Virus record (IMG/VR): IMGVR_UViG_3300045119_000178
Coordinates: 1 to 36,033 of that record
Reading direction: 5' to 3' (one strand)
Source: a virus
DNA: 36,033 nucleotides
In this document: positions 7,326 to 14,513 of the stretch, piece after piece
Position numbering within the stretch: position 1 is the first letter of the stretch
Layout of the letters: each line of letters begins with the position of its first letter
Notes under the pieces: model-generated
Told to the model about the DNA's origin: nothing
The model's input: only the letters and a program-made list of their open reading frames with translations
The model's database searches: none
Translations under genes and position numbers: made by a program

Positions 7326-7498
7326 GTTACAAGCCTGAAATGGTCGCCCTAACTCCGCATGAATGTGCAGAGCAATTTCGGATGTATGCCAGAGCAAACA
7401 AGGATAATCCTGAGGCAGTTCATCAACTCAATTTCTGCGCTGACTTTTTGGACGAATACTGCAAACCAGCTGCTACAGTGGAGTGTAAAGACAAATGA
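7322..7498 (+). CDS. Hypothetical protein ending in the cassette peptide, 58 aa
   Basis: GTG start overlapping the previous TGA, with the ribosome site GGAG supplied by the repeat. The product is acidic, has four Cys and ends ATVECKDK. The central part (CAEQFRMYARANKDNPEAV) looks helical. No family is recognised. The stop overlaps the next ATG. Confidence 0.6.
   Translation: MSYKPEMVALTPHECAEQFRMYARANKDNPEAVHQLNFCADFLDEYCKPAATVECKDK
7471..7498 (+). repeat. Gene-end cassette, copy 2
   Basis: TGCTACAGTGGAGTGTAAAG followed by ACAAATGA. It encodes ATVECKDK-stop and includes the overlapping start codon of the following gene. Confidence 0.8.
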
Positions 7499-7662
7499 AC
7501 GATGAAGAAATTGAAGCACTCGCGCGAAGGTATGCCGAGAGCTTAGTGTCCGTTCAGTTACCCGACGATGAATGGATTGAAGAAGCAGTCCGCCATTTTA
7601 TCCGGTTTCGTCAAGAAACGGCTACAGTGGAGGGTAAAGACCAAGTGACACCTCCCAATTAG
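7495..7662 (+). CDS. Hypothetical acidic protein ending in the cassette peptide, 55 aa
   Basis: ATG overlaps the previous TGA. The protein is helical and acidic (NDEEIEALARRYAESLVS, then DDEWIEEAVRHFIRF), and its end is ATVEGKDQVTPPN. The last five residues extend beyond the cassette, so a stop or start seems to have been lost or altered there. It is the last gene of the accessory island and precedes a neck gene by two bases. Confidence 0.55.
   Translation: MNDEEIEALARRYAESLVSVQLPDDEWIEEAVRHFIRFRQETATVEGKDQVTPPN
7620..7648 (+). repeat. Gene-end cassette, copy 3
   Basis: GGCTACAGTGGAGGGTAAAG then ACCAAGTGA, a diverged copy. GTG replaces ATG at the position where copies 2 and 5 have the start codon of the next gene, but no long frame follows from that GTG. 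Confidence 0.75.
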
Positions 7663-7664
7663 CG

Positions 7665-7988
7665 ATGGGTTTAGCCGATAATATAGACTTGGCATTGATC
7701 GATGCTTTTCTAGCTACGGGCACAACGTTCAAATGGCAGGGGCAGGATTACGGGTGTGTGCTAAACGCCGATCAGAATGTTCTCGTGACTTCCAAACGGC
7801 TCTTTGGAGCGAATCTGCCGAAGGCCGGTGATGTGATAAATTTGGCTGGAAAAGATCGGCAGATTACGGGTCGCGCGAATTCCGCAGAAGAATTCGTTCC
7901 CGGCGGTCTCAGCGCTGAGAACACGTTCGTCGACGATCCAGCAAACCCAAGCTTGGCAATTCAATTCAGCAGTTTTATCGGAACATAA
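7665..7988 (+). CDS. Probable head-tail connector protein, 107 aa
   Basis: The size, the beta-rich character (FKWQGQDYGCVLNADQN, then DRQITGR) and the position ahead of the tail genes fit the small neck or head-completion proteins of siphoviruses such as the lambda FII type. No diagnostic motif is visible, so the role rests on context. It starts two bases after the end of the accessory island, and is followed by the SEC-C gene after three bases. Confidence 0.5.
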   Translation: MGLADNIDLALIDAFLATGTTFKWQGQDYGCVLNADQNVLVTSKRLFGANLPKAGDVINLAGKDRQITGRANSAEEFVPGGLSAENTFVDDPANPSLAIQFSSFIGT

Positions 7989-7991
7989 ATT

Positions 7992-8180
7992 ATGGACACA
8001 CGAACCGGAATGATAATTGATCAGGAGCTACTCGAACGCTTTCTTCCGTCGCAGAAGAAGCACTTCATTCCCGTCGAACGGGACTTGACCTATAAGGAGC
8101 ATATGGAGCAACAAATTGCGCTTTACGCTCCATGCGGTTGCGGCAGCGGAAAGAAATTCAAATTCTGCTGCAAGAAATGA
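7992..8180 (+). CDS. SEC-C motif zinc-binding protein, 62 aa
   Basis: The C-terminus CGCGSGKKFKFCC (residues 48-60) is the SEC-C metal-binding motif found at the SecA C-terminus and in many small proteins. In such proteins it binds zinc and mediates protein contacts. The N-terminal 45 residues are helical without recognised features. It ends in an ATGA overlap with the next neck-region gene. Its place in a virion assembly region suggests an assembly or binding role, but no function is shown. Confidence 0.75.
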   Translation: MDTRTGMIIDQELLERFLPSQKKHFIPVERDLTYKEHMEQQIALYAPCGCGSGKKFKFCCKK

Positions 8181-8647
8181 GCATTGAAAGTCTGCTTGAG
8201 GATTCGATCATTGCTGATTTCCAGCGTGATCCAACCCTACAGCAACAGCTAATTCACAAGCACGATTACGGCGGTGCAATAGGCGGCGACAATCAAGCCA
8301 CGGACCAAGAGGCGACCTCGGTCATTATCGTGACAGCAACCGACAGGGGCGAGTTCAAATTCGGATCAGGGATTCGCATAGTCGCGGTTGAGGTCAAGAT
8401 CAGGGTAAACGGCGACGCCGACAATTTCGACGGCACGTTGCTCGACACTTTAACGGCATCGGTACGGTCGCGGTTCACGCCAAGCCCAACCGTTTACGGT
8501 GTTCTCAACGGCAGGGAAAGCATATTCTCGATGAACGGGATTCAGGTGTTCGGCATCACGAACAACGAAGTCACGCAGCGGGTCGAAGCCGGGTTTGAAC
8601 GGATTCGGATTGTCCCGGCCACGTTCATTGTCTCTCAGGTAAGTTGA
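8177..8647 (+). CDS. Probable neck or tail-terminator protein, 156 aa
   Basis: ATG overlaps the SEC-C gene stop. The protein has an N-terminal helix (IESLLEDSIIADFQRDPTLQ) and then an alpha/beta pattern (TSVIIVTATDRGE, IVAVEVKIRVNGD, then VRSRF and a final FIVSQVS). This resembles small tail-completion or tail-terminator proteins, which have about this length, but the match is weak and context carries the call. Confidence 0.5.
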   Translation: MSIESLLEDSIIADFQRDPTLQQQLIHKHDYGGAIGGDNQATDQEATSVIIVTATDRGEFKFGSGIRIVAVEVKIRVNGDADNFDGTLLDTLTASVRSRFTPSPTVYGVLNGRESIFSMNGIQVFGITNNEVTQRVEAGFERIRIVPATFIVSQVS

Positions 8648-8651
8648 CATT

Positions 8652-8665
8652 TCTGCTTCGGCAGA
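8652..8665 (+). promoter_or_regulatory. UUCG-tetraloop hairpin abutting a start codon
   Basis: TCTGC-TTCG-GCAGA forms a perfect 5-bp stem with the very stable UUCG loop closed by C-G. It ends one base before the ATG at 8666. No ribosome site lies at the normal distance; an AGGT at 8637-8640 would come to about 11 bases from the ATG if the hairpin is excluded. It may therefore act as a structured spacer. Confidence 0.55.
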
Positions 8666-9067
8666 ATGGCAGCACTTTCAATCACCGCGGCCAACGTCCT
8701 TCACTCATCGAGTGCAACCGTCTTTACAGGAACGGCAGGCGGGACAATCACGCAGGGACAACCGCTTTACCTCGACGGCATAACGAACACCTGGAAGCTT
8801 GCGAACGCTTTACTGACTAATTCCGTACAAGGAGTTGCGACTGTTGGCGCGAGCAACGGTCAGGACATGGTGATATGTTCGCGCGACCCAAATTTCGTTC
8901 CGGGCTTTACGTCCACAACCGGCAATGTGGTCATTCTTGGCAATGTCGCCGGACAACTCAATCCGTACGAGGATCGCGCTAGCGGATGGTATGTAACTTC
9001 GCTTGGCGTGATGATCAGCACGACCCGGATGAATTTCTATATTACCGGCTCTAACGCGGCAATCTAA
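8666..9067 (+). CDS. Probable virion structural protein, 133 aa
   Basis: A Gly/Thr/Val-rich protein with the motifs ITQGQPLYLD and GVATVGASNGQDMVICSRDP, and a beta-rich C-terminus (MISTTRMNFYITGS). These patterns fit a surface or tail structural protein but do not identify it. Translation may depend on the hairpin at 8652-8665. Its TAA overlaps the next ATG by one base. Confidence 0.55.
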   Translation: MAALSITAANVLHSSSATVFTGTAGGTITQGQPLYLDGITNTWKLANALLTNSVQGVATVGASNGQDMVICSRDPNFVPGFTSTTGNVVILGNVAGQLNPYEDRASGWYVTSLGVMISTTRMNFYITGSNAAI

Positions 9068-9447
9068 TGGCAGCAGGCGACCCTATCCTTCTCGGTTCGT
9101 TAGCAACGAATGGCGTATTTCTAATGACCTCGGAAACCGCCATCATCATCGACAGTTTTACGCGGGTAATCGATTCGTCGAAGTTCGATTTTTACGACGG
9201 TTCGCTTGGCTTTATTTCGGGCACCGTTTACCACGACTTCAAAGCCGTTCACACGATCAAAGGCGCTGCGAACGGTTCAACAGGCATCATGGCGGCATCG
9301 ATCGGGGTGCAACAAACCATCACAAACACGCATACCGGAAACGGGGTGTCCAGCGGCACTCTTTACACCGACCGATTCGAGCTTGGACACCAAGCCCAAC
9401 AACTCCGCGAAGCGACATGGACCGGAATGCAGCGAGCGGCGTTCTAA
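9067..9447 (+). CDS. Probable tail structural protein (tube candidate), 126 aa
   Basis: The protein is beta-rich, with IIIDSFTRVIDSSKFDFYDG and a run through AVHTIKGAANG. It lies two genes upstream of the tail assembly chaperone, where the tail tube gene usually lies. Tube proteins are commonly 130-250 aa, so it would be at the small end. No motif proves the role. The start overlaps the previous stop by one base. Confidence 0.45.
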   Translation: MAAGDPILLGSLATNGVFLMTSETAIIIDSFTRVIDSSKFDFYDGSLGFISGTVYHDFKAVHTIKGAANGSTGIMAASIGVQQTITNTHTGNGVSSGTLYTDRFELGHQAQQLREATWTGMQRAAF

Positions 9448-9468
9448 TTTTATCCAAATGAAATCCAA

Positions 9469-10185
9469 ATGCACCAAATTAATCTTGCAGACGCTGGCGT
9501 AGGGCAAAATCCCATAGGGGAAGTTCGCTTCGCTACGCACGACATTCGGCTTTCGAGCGCTCTTTGCGCTTTAGGATTCTCGCTCAAGCTCGAATCGCAG
9601 CCTGTCGGTGTTACTATCGACGCCGATTCAGAATGCAAGATCGTAACTTTCTTCCACGAAGACAAGACTGACCTTGGGAACTTTACGGCAAGAGCTGTGC
9701 AACTATGGTGGAATTCGCCACTCGGCAAATACGAGATTCAAGGCTATGACGACGCGCTGGAAGCGATGCGCCGCGTTCATAGAGAACGCGCTCGGATGAT
9801 AGCCATAGCTAAAAGTCCACGGAGCTATCAATCTCGCAACGGATCAGTCGGAACCAAATCGATACATACCGCGTCGATCCTTGCCGCGTGCGAGATTAAA
9901 CTGGCTGGATATGAAACTTCTACTCGGCGGTGGATATTCGCAAAAGGCGCTGAAGTGATTGCCGATTTTATCAAAGCTGGCGGCAAACCCAAGGAACGCC
10001 CAATGGAGAACGATCTGTGCATTGACTGGATGCTCGAAGCTTTGCGGTTCAGGGATTGGTTGGCGAAGCTTGTCCGCGATCCTGAGAATATCCCGCTTAT
10101 GTCGATGAGGGACGGCGAAAAGGTTTTGCAGATTAGCAGCGCAATGGACGAGCGAGAACAAAGAAAGTGGATCAGTTATTTATGA
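9469..10185 (+). CDS. Hypothetical protein with a DUF5659-like N-terminus, 238 aa
   Basis: Residues about 18-95 (FATHDIRLSSALCALGF, later FHEDKTDLG, then LWWNS and ALEAMRR) resemble the DUF5659 pattern of a short helix-strand domain found in phage and bacterial proteins. The C-terminal half is helical with Trp and Arg (ALRFRDWLAKLVRDPENIP). The role is unknown. The position between tail protein and chaperone is unusual. Its stop overlaps the chaperone start as ATGA. Confidence 0.5.
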   Translation: MHQINLADAGVGQNPIGEVRFATHDIRLSSALCALGFSLKLESQPVGVTIDADSECKIVTFFHEDKTDLGNFTARAVQLWWNSPLGKYEIQGYDDALEAMRRVHRERARMIAIAKSPRSYQSRNGSVGTKSIHTASILAACEIKLAGYETSTRRWIFAKGAEVIADFIKAGGKPKERPMENDLCIDWMLEALRFRDWLAKLVRDPENIPLMSMRDGEKVLQISSAMDEREQRKWISYL

Positions 10186-10679
10186 ACCAAATCGCAGAAG
10201 ACATTAGCCAGGATGAAGAAATTGCAGCACCGTTAACAGTCGTTGAAACTCCAAAGAGCGAGTTTGTTCGACCGCCATATACGTTCAAAGGCGCAGAGCT
10301 TTTCCCGTTCACATACGGCTACGAGATTCTCTTTAATCAGGTCCGTGACCCTGAAGATACAGGACTATTTACCTGGATGGCTTTTATCTATCTACTGCGA
10401 AAACGGGAGGCGAACGAGACCGGAGACGATCATCGTAAATGGGCAATCTCGATTGCTTGGAGGGTAGCAGGCTTCCGCGACTCGCTGATTACGTGGATGG
10501 ACGACAACGGTCCATTCACCGCTGAAGACCGCGCGGAAGCCAAACGGATTTTCGACGAATCCATGAAAGCTATCGCAGAAACGCGCGTCGAAGCTGTTCC
10601 TGTTCGTGGGCGTTCAGCACAAAAAAAAACCTGCCGCCAGAAGAAGCGATCATCGTCTATCTCCTTAGAAACAAGCTGA
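10182..10679 (+). CDS. Tail assembly chaperone, short form (gpG-like), 165 aa
   Basis: I chose the ATG at 10182, which overlaps the previous TGA, over the GTG at 10167. The protein is acidic at the N-terminus and helical. Its in-frame tail after residue 149 is an unlikely Lys/Arg/Ser run (TCRQKKRSSSISLETS). A run of nine A residues lies at 10621-10629, just before the end, and the -1 frame is open for 71 more codons. This is the layout of the lambda G/GT tail chaperones, which recruit tape measure and tube subunits. It is followed, after one gene, by the tape measure. Confidence 0.8.
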   Translation: MNQIAEDISQDEEIAAPLTVVETPKSEFVRPPYTFKGAELFPFTYGYEILFNQVRDPEDTGLFTWMAFIYLLRKREANETGDDHRKWAISIAWRVAGFRDSLITWMDDNGPFTAEDRAEAKRIFDESMKAIAETRVEAVPVRGRSAQKKTCRQKKRSSSISLETS

Positions 10680-10843
10680 GATGCACGCGCGATGAAATAC
10701 TTTGGAATATGCCGATAACCGAACTGAACCAAATGATCCACAGCTTTTATTTCATGGAAGGGCGGGAGGTCCGCAGGCCGCAGGAGAAAGCGCAACTCGC
10801 GGGCAAATTCCAACGGGCAATGAGCTTATTTGGCAGGCGGTGA
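10182..10843 (+). CDS. Tail assembly chaperone, frameshifted long form (gpGT-like), 220 aa
   Basis: Reading the first 149 codons, slipping back one base in the A run and continuing from AAC at 10628 gives a 71-codon extension to TGA 10841-10843, about 220 aa in total. The extension begins NLPPEEAIIVYLLRNKLRC and contains DEILWNMPITELNQMIHSF, the W-x-MP type pattern of T-domain chaperones. It has no start codon of its own at a sensible place and no stop before 10843. Frameshift frequency cannot be read from sequence. Confidence 0.75.
10619..10630 (+). promoter_or_regulatory. Slippery sequence for -1 ribosomal frameshift
   Basis: ACAAAAAAAAAC holds nine consecutive A. In the chaperone frame, A-AAA-AAA at 10622-10628 is a classic X-XXY-YYZ slippery heptamer, and slippage by -1 opens the T-like extension. 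No strong downstream stem was worked out. Confidence 0.75.
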
Positions 10844-10861
10844 CATCCTGCAAATTGTGAA

Positions 10862-11632
10862 ATGCCTGATGTCCACGTCAAACATCAATCGGACGTAGGC
10901 CGACTCTTTCAAGAGAAAGGCTGGAGCCTCAAGAACTCGCTGCCGGGATTGATGCGGCAAACGGGGCGGCTGTGTGCGGTTTCGCTTTCATTCCAGACGC
11001 AGCCGTTTGGGGACAGCGCGCAATCGCAGGCTCTTGGGGCGGTTGCAACCACACGAGACATTTACCGCGTTTACGCTACGCCAGGAACGGCTTGGAAGGA
11101 TATTCAGGATAGCGGCGCGCAAGCTGGATTCTGGAAAGCGGTCAAAACAAGTGCATGGGACCGCGCCAAGAAAATCTTGGGACGCGAAGGAGCCGTCCTT
11201 CGAGCTACTCCGATTGATAACTTCGATAATGGCGCGGCACACCGTCAGCTTCGGAATAGCCAAGGCCGAATTCCTCCGTCACAGAAGCAGGTAATGATCG
11301 TCAAAGACCCGCAGAAATTGAAAACATACGTCGCAACCGAAACGGACAAGGTAGGAGCAGGCAAAGGCGGCTGGGCGACGTGTGCGGCCATCCTCGGCGG
11401 AACTAGGGGCATTCCACGCTGGATCACGAGACATGGCTCACCTGGACAAGTCATTGAAAACTACGGAAGCGATAAAACGTCGATTACGCTTATCAACCAA
11501 GTTCCCTATGCTGATTCCATTCTTCCACCGCCGCAGAAAGCCGAAGCGGTGAGAATCGCGGTTGATCGGCTTTTCAAATCAATCCAGATCGCGCAACGCA
11601 ATAACGGGAGAGCCGTGGCATTGGCTGAATAA
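10862..11632 (+). CDS. Probable minor tail or neck protein, 256 aa
   Basis: A 256-aa protein between the chaperone pair and the tape measure. The N-terminus is polar, the centre has a Trp-containing segment (AGFWKAVKTSAWDRAKK) and the C-terminus is helical (AEAVRIAVDRLFKSIQIAQ). It has no signal peptide. Some HK97 gp10-type neck proteins have a comparable helical end, but the resemblance is too weak for a named call. The tape measure starts immediately after its TAA. Confidence 0.5.
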   Translation: MPDVHVKHQSDVGRLFQEKGWSLKNSLPGLMRQTGRLCAVSLSFQTQPFGDSAQSQALGAVATTRDIYRVYATPGTAWKDIQDSGAQAGFWKAVKTSAWDRAKKILGREGAVLRATPIDNFDNGAAHRQLRNSQGRIPPSQKQVMIVKDPQKLKTYVATETDKVGAGKGGWATCAAILGGTRGIPRWITRHGSPGQVIENYGSDKTSITLINQVPYADSILPPPQKAEAVRIAVDRLFKSIQIAQRNNGRAVALAE

Positions 11633-12796
11633 ATGGCTGAAGATCGCGTAACTATAACGGCGGACGCGAGCCAATATTTCGACGTGCTCTCGCGCGCAGG
11701 TGCAGCGGCGAACAGGTTCGCGCAAACCGGTGACAAGATTGGCGCAGGCTTTCTTCGCGGCGACCGCGTGGTGCGTACGGCAACTGCGAATATTACGCAA
11801 GGACTTCTCACCGCGAACAGCGCGGCAGACGCGGCATTAATAACCTTCCAATCACTCGAAAGAGTATTCCGAATTCCCATCGGCGCTCTTGTGGGAGTAG
11901 CCGCCGGAGTGGCCGCGTTCGCTGCCGTCAAAAGAGAAATCGATTTGACGACCAAAGCATTCGACGCCCTGAAAAAAGAAGTTGGTCGTCCATTAGCCAT
12001 AGAAGTGGCCTTGGACCCGTCCGATATAGCGCAACGAATTGAATCGGTTGGGAAAGCTACCGACGACGTTGTTAAGAGGCGTGATGGATGGTTGCAGACC
12101 TTGAAAAAATTGGCGGTGGCTGCCGCGCCGGGTGGCATCGGAGCAGTTCCCGGACTCGACAAACCTTTCAACGAACAAATTAGCGCCGGATTAAAACGAC
12201 AACACGATTTGTTGGACGCGCAGGCAAATCAGGAATTACGAATAGCGGTTCTCAAGCAGAAAGAAGCAGATTTGGGGAAAGACGCTTCCGAAATCGACAA
12301 AGCAAGGCTTAAATTCGAGACTGATCGCGCCAAGTTACTTGAAGGAGCATTTAAGCCCGGAGCGCAGCAGGTCGATATTTTCAAGCGATTGCTGGCGCTC
12401 CAAATTGGCTTGAACGCCGCTATCAAGATTCAGAACGATTTGGAGGCGGCGGTATTAGAAAAGGCTAAAACGAAGCTCGGAGCAACCGCGCGAGGATTTT
12501 TTCAAGACGTAGGCTCCGGTCAATTTTTGAAGGATGAAGATCAGAGACGATTGCAAGAGCAACAGGAACAATTTGGAAAAGACCAGGTAGCAGAATTCGC
12601 AGATGCTAGAGCGCGAGGGATTGATCTAGGTCCAAATGCACAAGCTATTTTGCGGGAGGCTGATAAACTGGCTAAAGGTGCGAAAACGACAATTCAAGAT
12701 TTGGCTAATACCGACTTCTCCAATCTGTTTGATCTTTCCAAGTACGATTTCACTGGGCTTGCGCCGTTAAACGGCCTAATAATCAGTATTCAATAA
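11633..12796 (+). CDS. Tape measure protein, short, 387 aa
   Basis: The order chaperone, one gene, tape measure supports the role. The protein has an Ala-rich N-terminal region (SRAGAAANRFAQTGDKIGAG), a hydrophobic segment around residues 80-105 (GALVGVAAGVAAFAAV) and a long Gln/Glu/Lys coiled-coil-like stretch from about residue 190 (QANQELRIAVLKQKEADLGK). At 387 aa it is much shorter than the lambda tape measure (about 850 aa). Tape length scales with tail length, at about 0.15 nm per residue, so a tail of roughly 60 nm is inferred. Confidence 0.7.
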   Translation: MAEDRVTITADASQYFDVLSRAGAAANRFAQTGDKIGAGFLRGDRVVRTATANITQGLLTANSAADAALITFQSLERVFRIPIGALVGVAAGVAAFAAVKREIDLTTKAFDALKKEVGRPLAIEVALDPSDIAQRIESVGKATDDVVKRRDGWLQTLKKLAVAAAPGGIGAVPGLDKPFNEQISAGLKRQHDLLDAQANQELRIAVLKQKEADLGKDASEIDKARLKFETDRAKLLEGAFKPGAQQVDIFKRLLALQIGLNAAIKIQNDLEAAVLEKAKTKLGATARGFFQDVGSGQFLKDEDQRRLQEQQEQFGKDQVAEFADARARGIDLGPNAQAILREADKLAKGAKTTIQDLANTDFSNLFDLSKYDFTGLAPLNGLIISIQ

Positions 12797-12797
12797 C

Positions 12798-13631
12798 ATG
12801 CCAGGTGACGCTCCAATTCGGTTAGGATCAGCGAACGCGGGAATCTTCACTTTCGAAGTTGGAACTGGCATCAGCACAGACGAATACGGAATTCAAACGT
12901 TGGGAACGAAGGCTTTGTTTCCTAATGCGCCGAATCTATTTTCTAATCTCCCATCGGACGGCGCGAGCTTTTCTTCCGTGTTCGGCTACTCCGTGTATTC
13001 GCCTGAGTTCTACGTCGATTATTTCGATGGCACACCCGGAATCGAATATTTGGAAGGCAGAGTTTGCCGAGTCAATTTCAAGTTCAAACGGATCGACCCG
13101 CTATTTGCTAATCGACGGAGAATCTCAGTAGATTCCGTACTCAATTACGACTCTCAATTTAACCAGAAATCGTTATCTATAGTAGGACTAGGGGGCGTTG
13201 TGAATGTTGCTCCACTAGATTCTGCGCGCACCGACAAATTCGGATTTCCTGAGCCGGTAGTATCGGTCAAATACAGTACGACAAGGTCACCTGGAATCGG
13301 AAGCGGGGACCTTTCTACACTTTACGCTCTTCCTGGAAGCGCGAAAACAGCTGGTTTTCCGGACGCGGCGGACGTGTTTGTTCCCACAACCATTCCAGCG
13401 CCAGCCGGTTCGACTGTAGCATATTTTAATGGATCGGCTGTGATTGTGGAACTCGTGCATGTGGATACCACTTTCGTTTTTTCGACTAGATATAAGCCAC
13501 ATCCGAAGGGCTGGCAGCTGACCGAGCTAAAATTTGATCCGATAGCGAACCGAAATTTCTTCGCAGTGGAAGAAACTTGGCGAACTTATTATTTCTTTTT
13601 TGGCGTTCAGTTCGTGTCGAAAACTCCATAA
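12798..13631 (+). CDS. Probable tail-tip structural protein, 277 aa
   Basis: A beta-rich protein with repeated aromatic strands (FYVDYFDGTPGIEYLEGRV, WRTYYFFFGVQFV). It follows the tape measure directly, where distal tail or tip proteins usually lie, and starts two bases after the tape measure stop. No family is recognised and no carbohydrate-binding motif is visible. Confidence 0.5.
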   Translation: MPGDAPIRLGSANAGIFTFEVGTGISTDEYGIQTLGTKALFPNAPNLFSNLPSDGASFSSVFGYSVYSPEFYVDYFDGTPGIEYLEGRVCRVNFKFKRIDPLFANRRRISVDSVLNYDSQFNQKSLSIVGLGGVVNVAPLDSARTDKFGFPEPVVSVKYSTTRSPGIGSGDLSTLYALPGSAKTAGFPDAADVFVPTTIPAPAGSTVAYFNGSAVIVELVHVDTTFVFSTRYKPHPKGWQLTELKFDPIANRNFFAVEETWRTYYFFFGVQFVSKTP

Positions 13632-13634
13632 ATT

Positions 13635-13799
13635 ATGGCGGATGCAGTCATACTTTCTGAAGACACTTTTAAGCGCTTAATGCGGATGCTTGAAAAATGG
13701 GAGAAGGGCGACATCGTTATTCTAGGCGAAGGACTCAAGAACGAAGAAGTCGGGACTGGCTATCAGAAAATCGGAATCGACGGCGTTGAATGTCCTTGA
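13635..13799 (+). CDS. Small hypothetical protein, 54 aa
   Basis: ATG at 13635, three bases after the previous stop, and TGA at 13797-13799 directly followed by the next ATG. The product begins ADAVILSEDTFKRLMRMLEKW, a likely amphipathic helix, and ends in a Gly-rich beta-like part. No family is recognised. The exact junctions support it as a gene. Confidence 0.6.
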   Translation: MADAVILSEDTFKRLMRMLEKWEKGDIVILGEGLKNEEVGTGYQKIGIDGVECP

Positions 13800-14513
13800 A
13801 TGAAAGTAATAACGCGTGGCGGGAAGCCGCTGCTGAAGAGCGGCAAAGTCGCCACTTCAGACGATGGCACTTGTTGCGGTGACTGCGGCGGAGGAGGCGG
13901 AGGCGGAACGGGAGCTTGCTGTGTCGCTGGAATCTGCACCATTCGTACTCCGGCGTCATGCACTGCACACGGCGGATCATATCACGGCGACGGAACACAT
14001 TGCACGCCGAATCCGTGCGGCGGCATTACGGGCGCTTGCTGCGTTGGCAGCGCCTGCACTATTCATACTCATGTTGATTGCACGACAGCCGGTGGCGTGT
14101 ATCTCGGCGATGGCACAACCTGCGGCTCTTTTCCGTGCGGAAGCGGAGACCTAGGGGCCTGCTGTCTCTACAATCCTGCATGTTCGCCTTTTTGTTCGAA
14201 CGGATGCATAGATGGAACCACTCAGGCGGTTTGCGATTTTCTTAGCGGCGTTTGGGGAGCGTTTAGTGAATGCGCGAGCAGTTGTCCGTCGTCTGCGTTC
14301 AGCATTTGTTGTGGAGGGTTCTGCTGCGATCCTTTTGCTTCTCCTGATCCAAAATGTTGTCCTTGGGAATTCGGAGATTTTTGCTGTCCTGGAGCTTACG
14401 AATGCTGTTTCGGAGCGTGCTGTAACACCAGCGCTGGCCAATTCTGCTGTGATGCGTCTGAAGTATGCTGTGACGCAGGACAAACTTGTGACCCGATGTT
14501 AGGATGCGTATGA
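13800..14513 (+). CDS. Extremely cysteine-rich repeat protein, 237 aa
   Basis: The product has 41 Cys in 237 residues. After a Gly run there are two tandem repeats of about 38 aa starting TGACCV and containing GDGTHC or GDGTTC then PCG, and a third degenerate one. The last 70 residues hold Cys pairs every few residues (ICCGGFCC, KCCPW, ECCFGACC), like granulin or disulfide-knot modules. GACC-type repeats occur in secreted proteins of some bacteria, notably planctomycetes. No signal peptide is seen. It follows tail-tip genes, so a disulfide-stabilised tail appendage is a reasonable inference; how disulfides would form is open. Confidence 0.7.
   Translation: MKVITRGGKPLLKSGKVATSDDGTCCGDCGGGGGGGTGACCVAGICTIRTPASCTAHGGSYHGDGTHCTPNPCGGITGACCVGSACTIHTHVDCTTAGGVYLGDGTTCGSFPCGSGDLGACCLYNPACSPFCSNGCIDGTTQAVCDFLSGVWGAFSECASSCPSSAFSICCGGFCCDPFASPDPKCCPWEFGDFCCPGAYECCFGACCNTSAGQFCCDASEVCCDAGQTCDPMLGCV

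Noticed and set aside
11506-12171. Leftward 221-aa frame
   Set aside because: Antisense of the tape measure with no motif; a shadow of Ala-rich codons.
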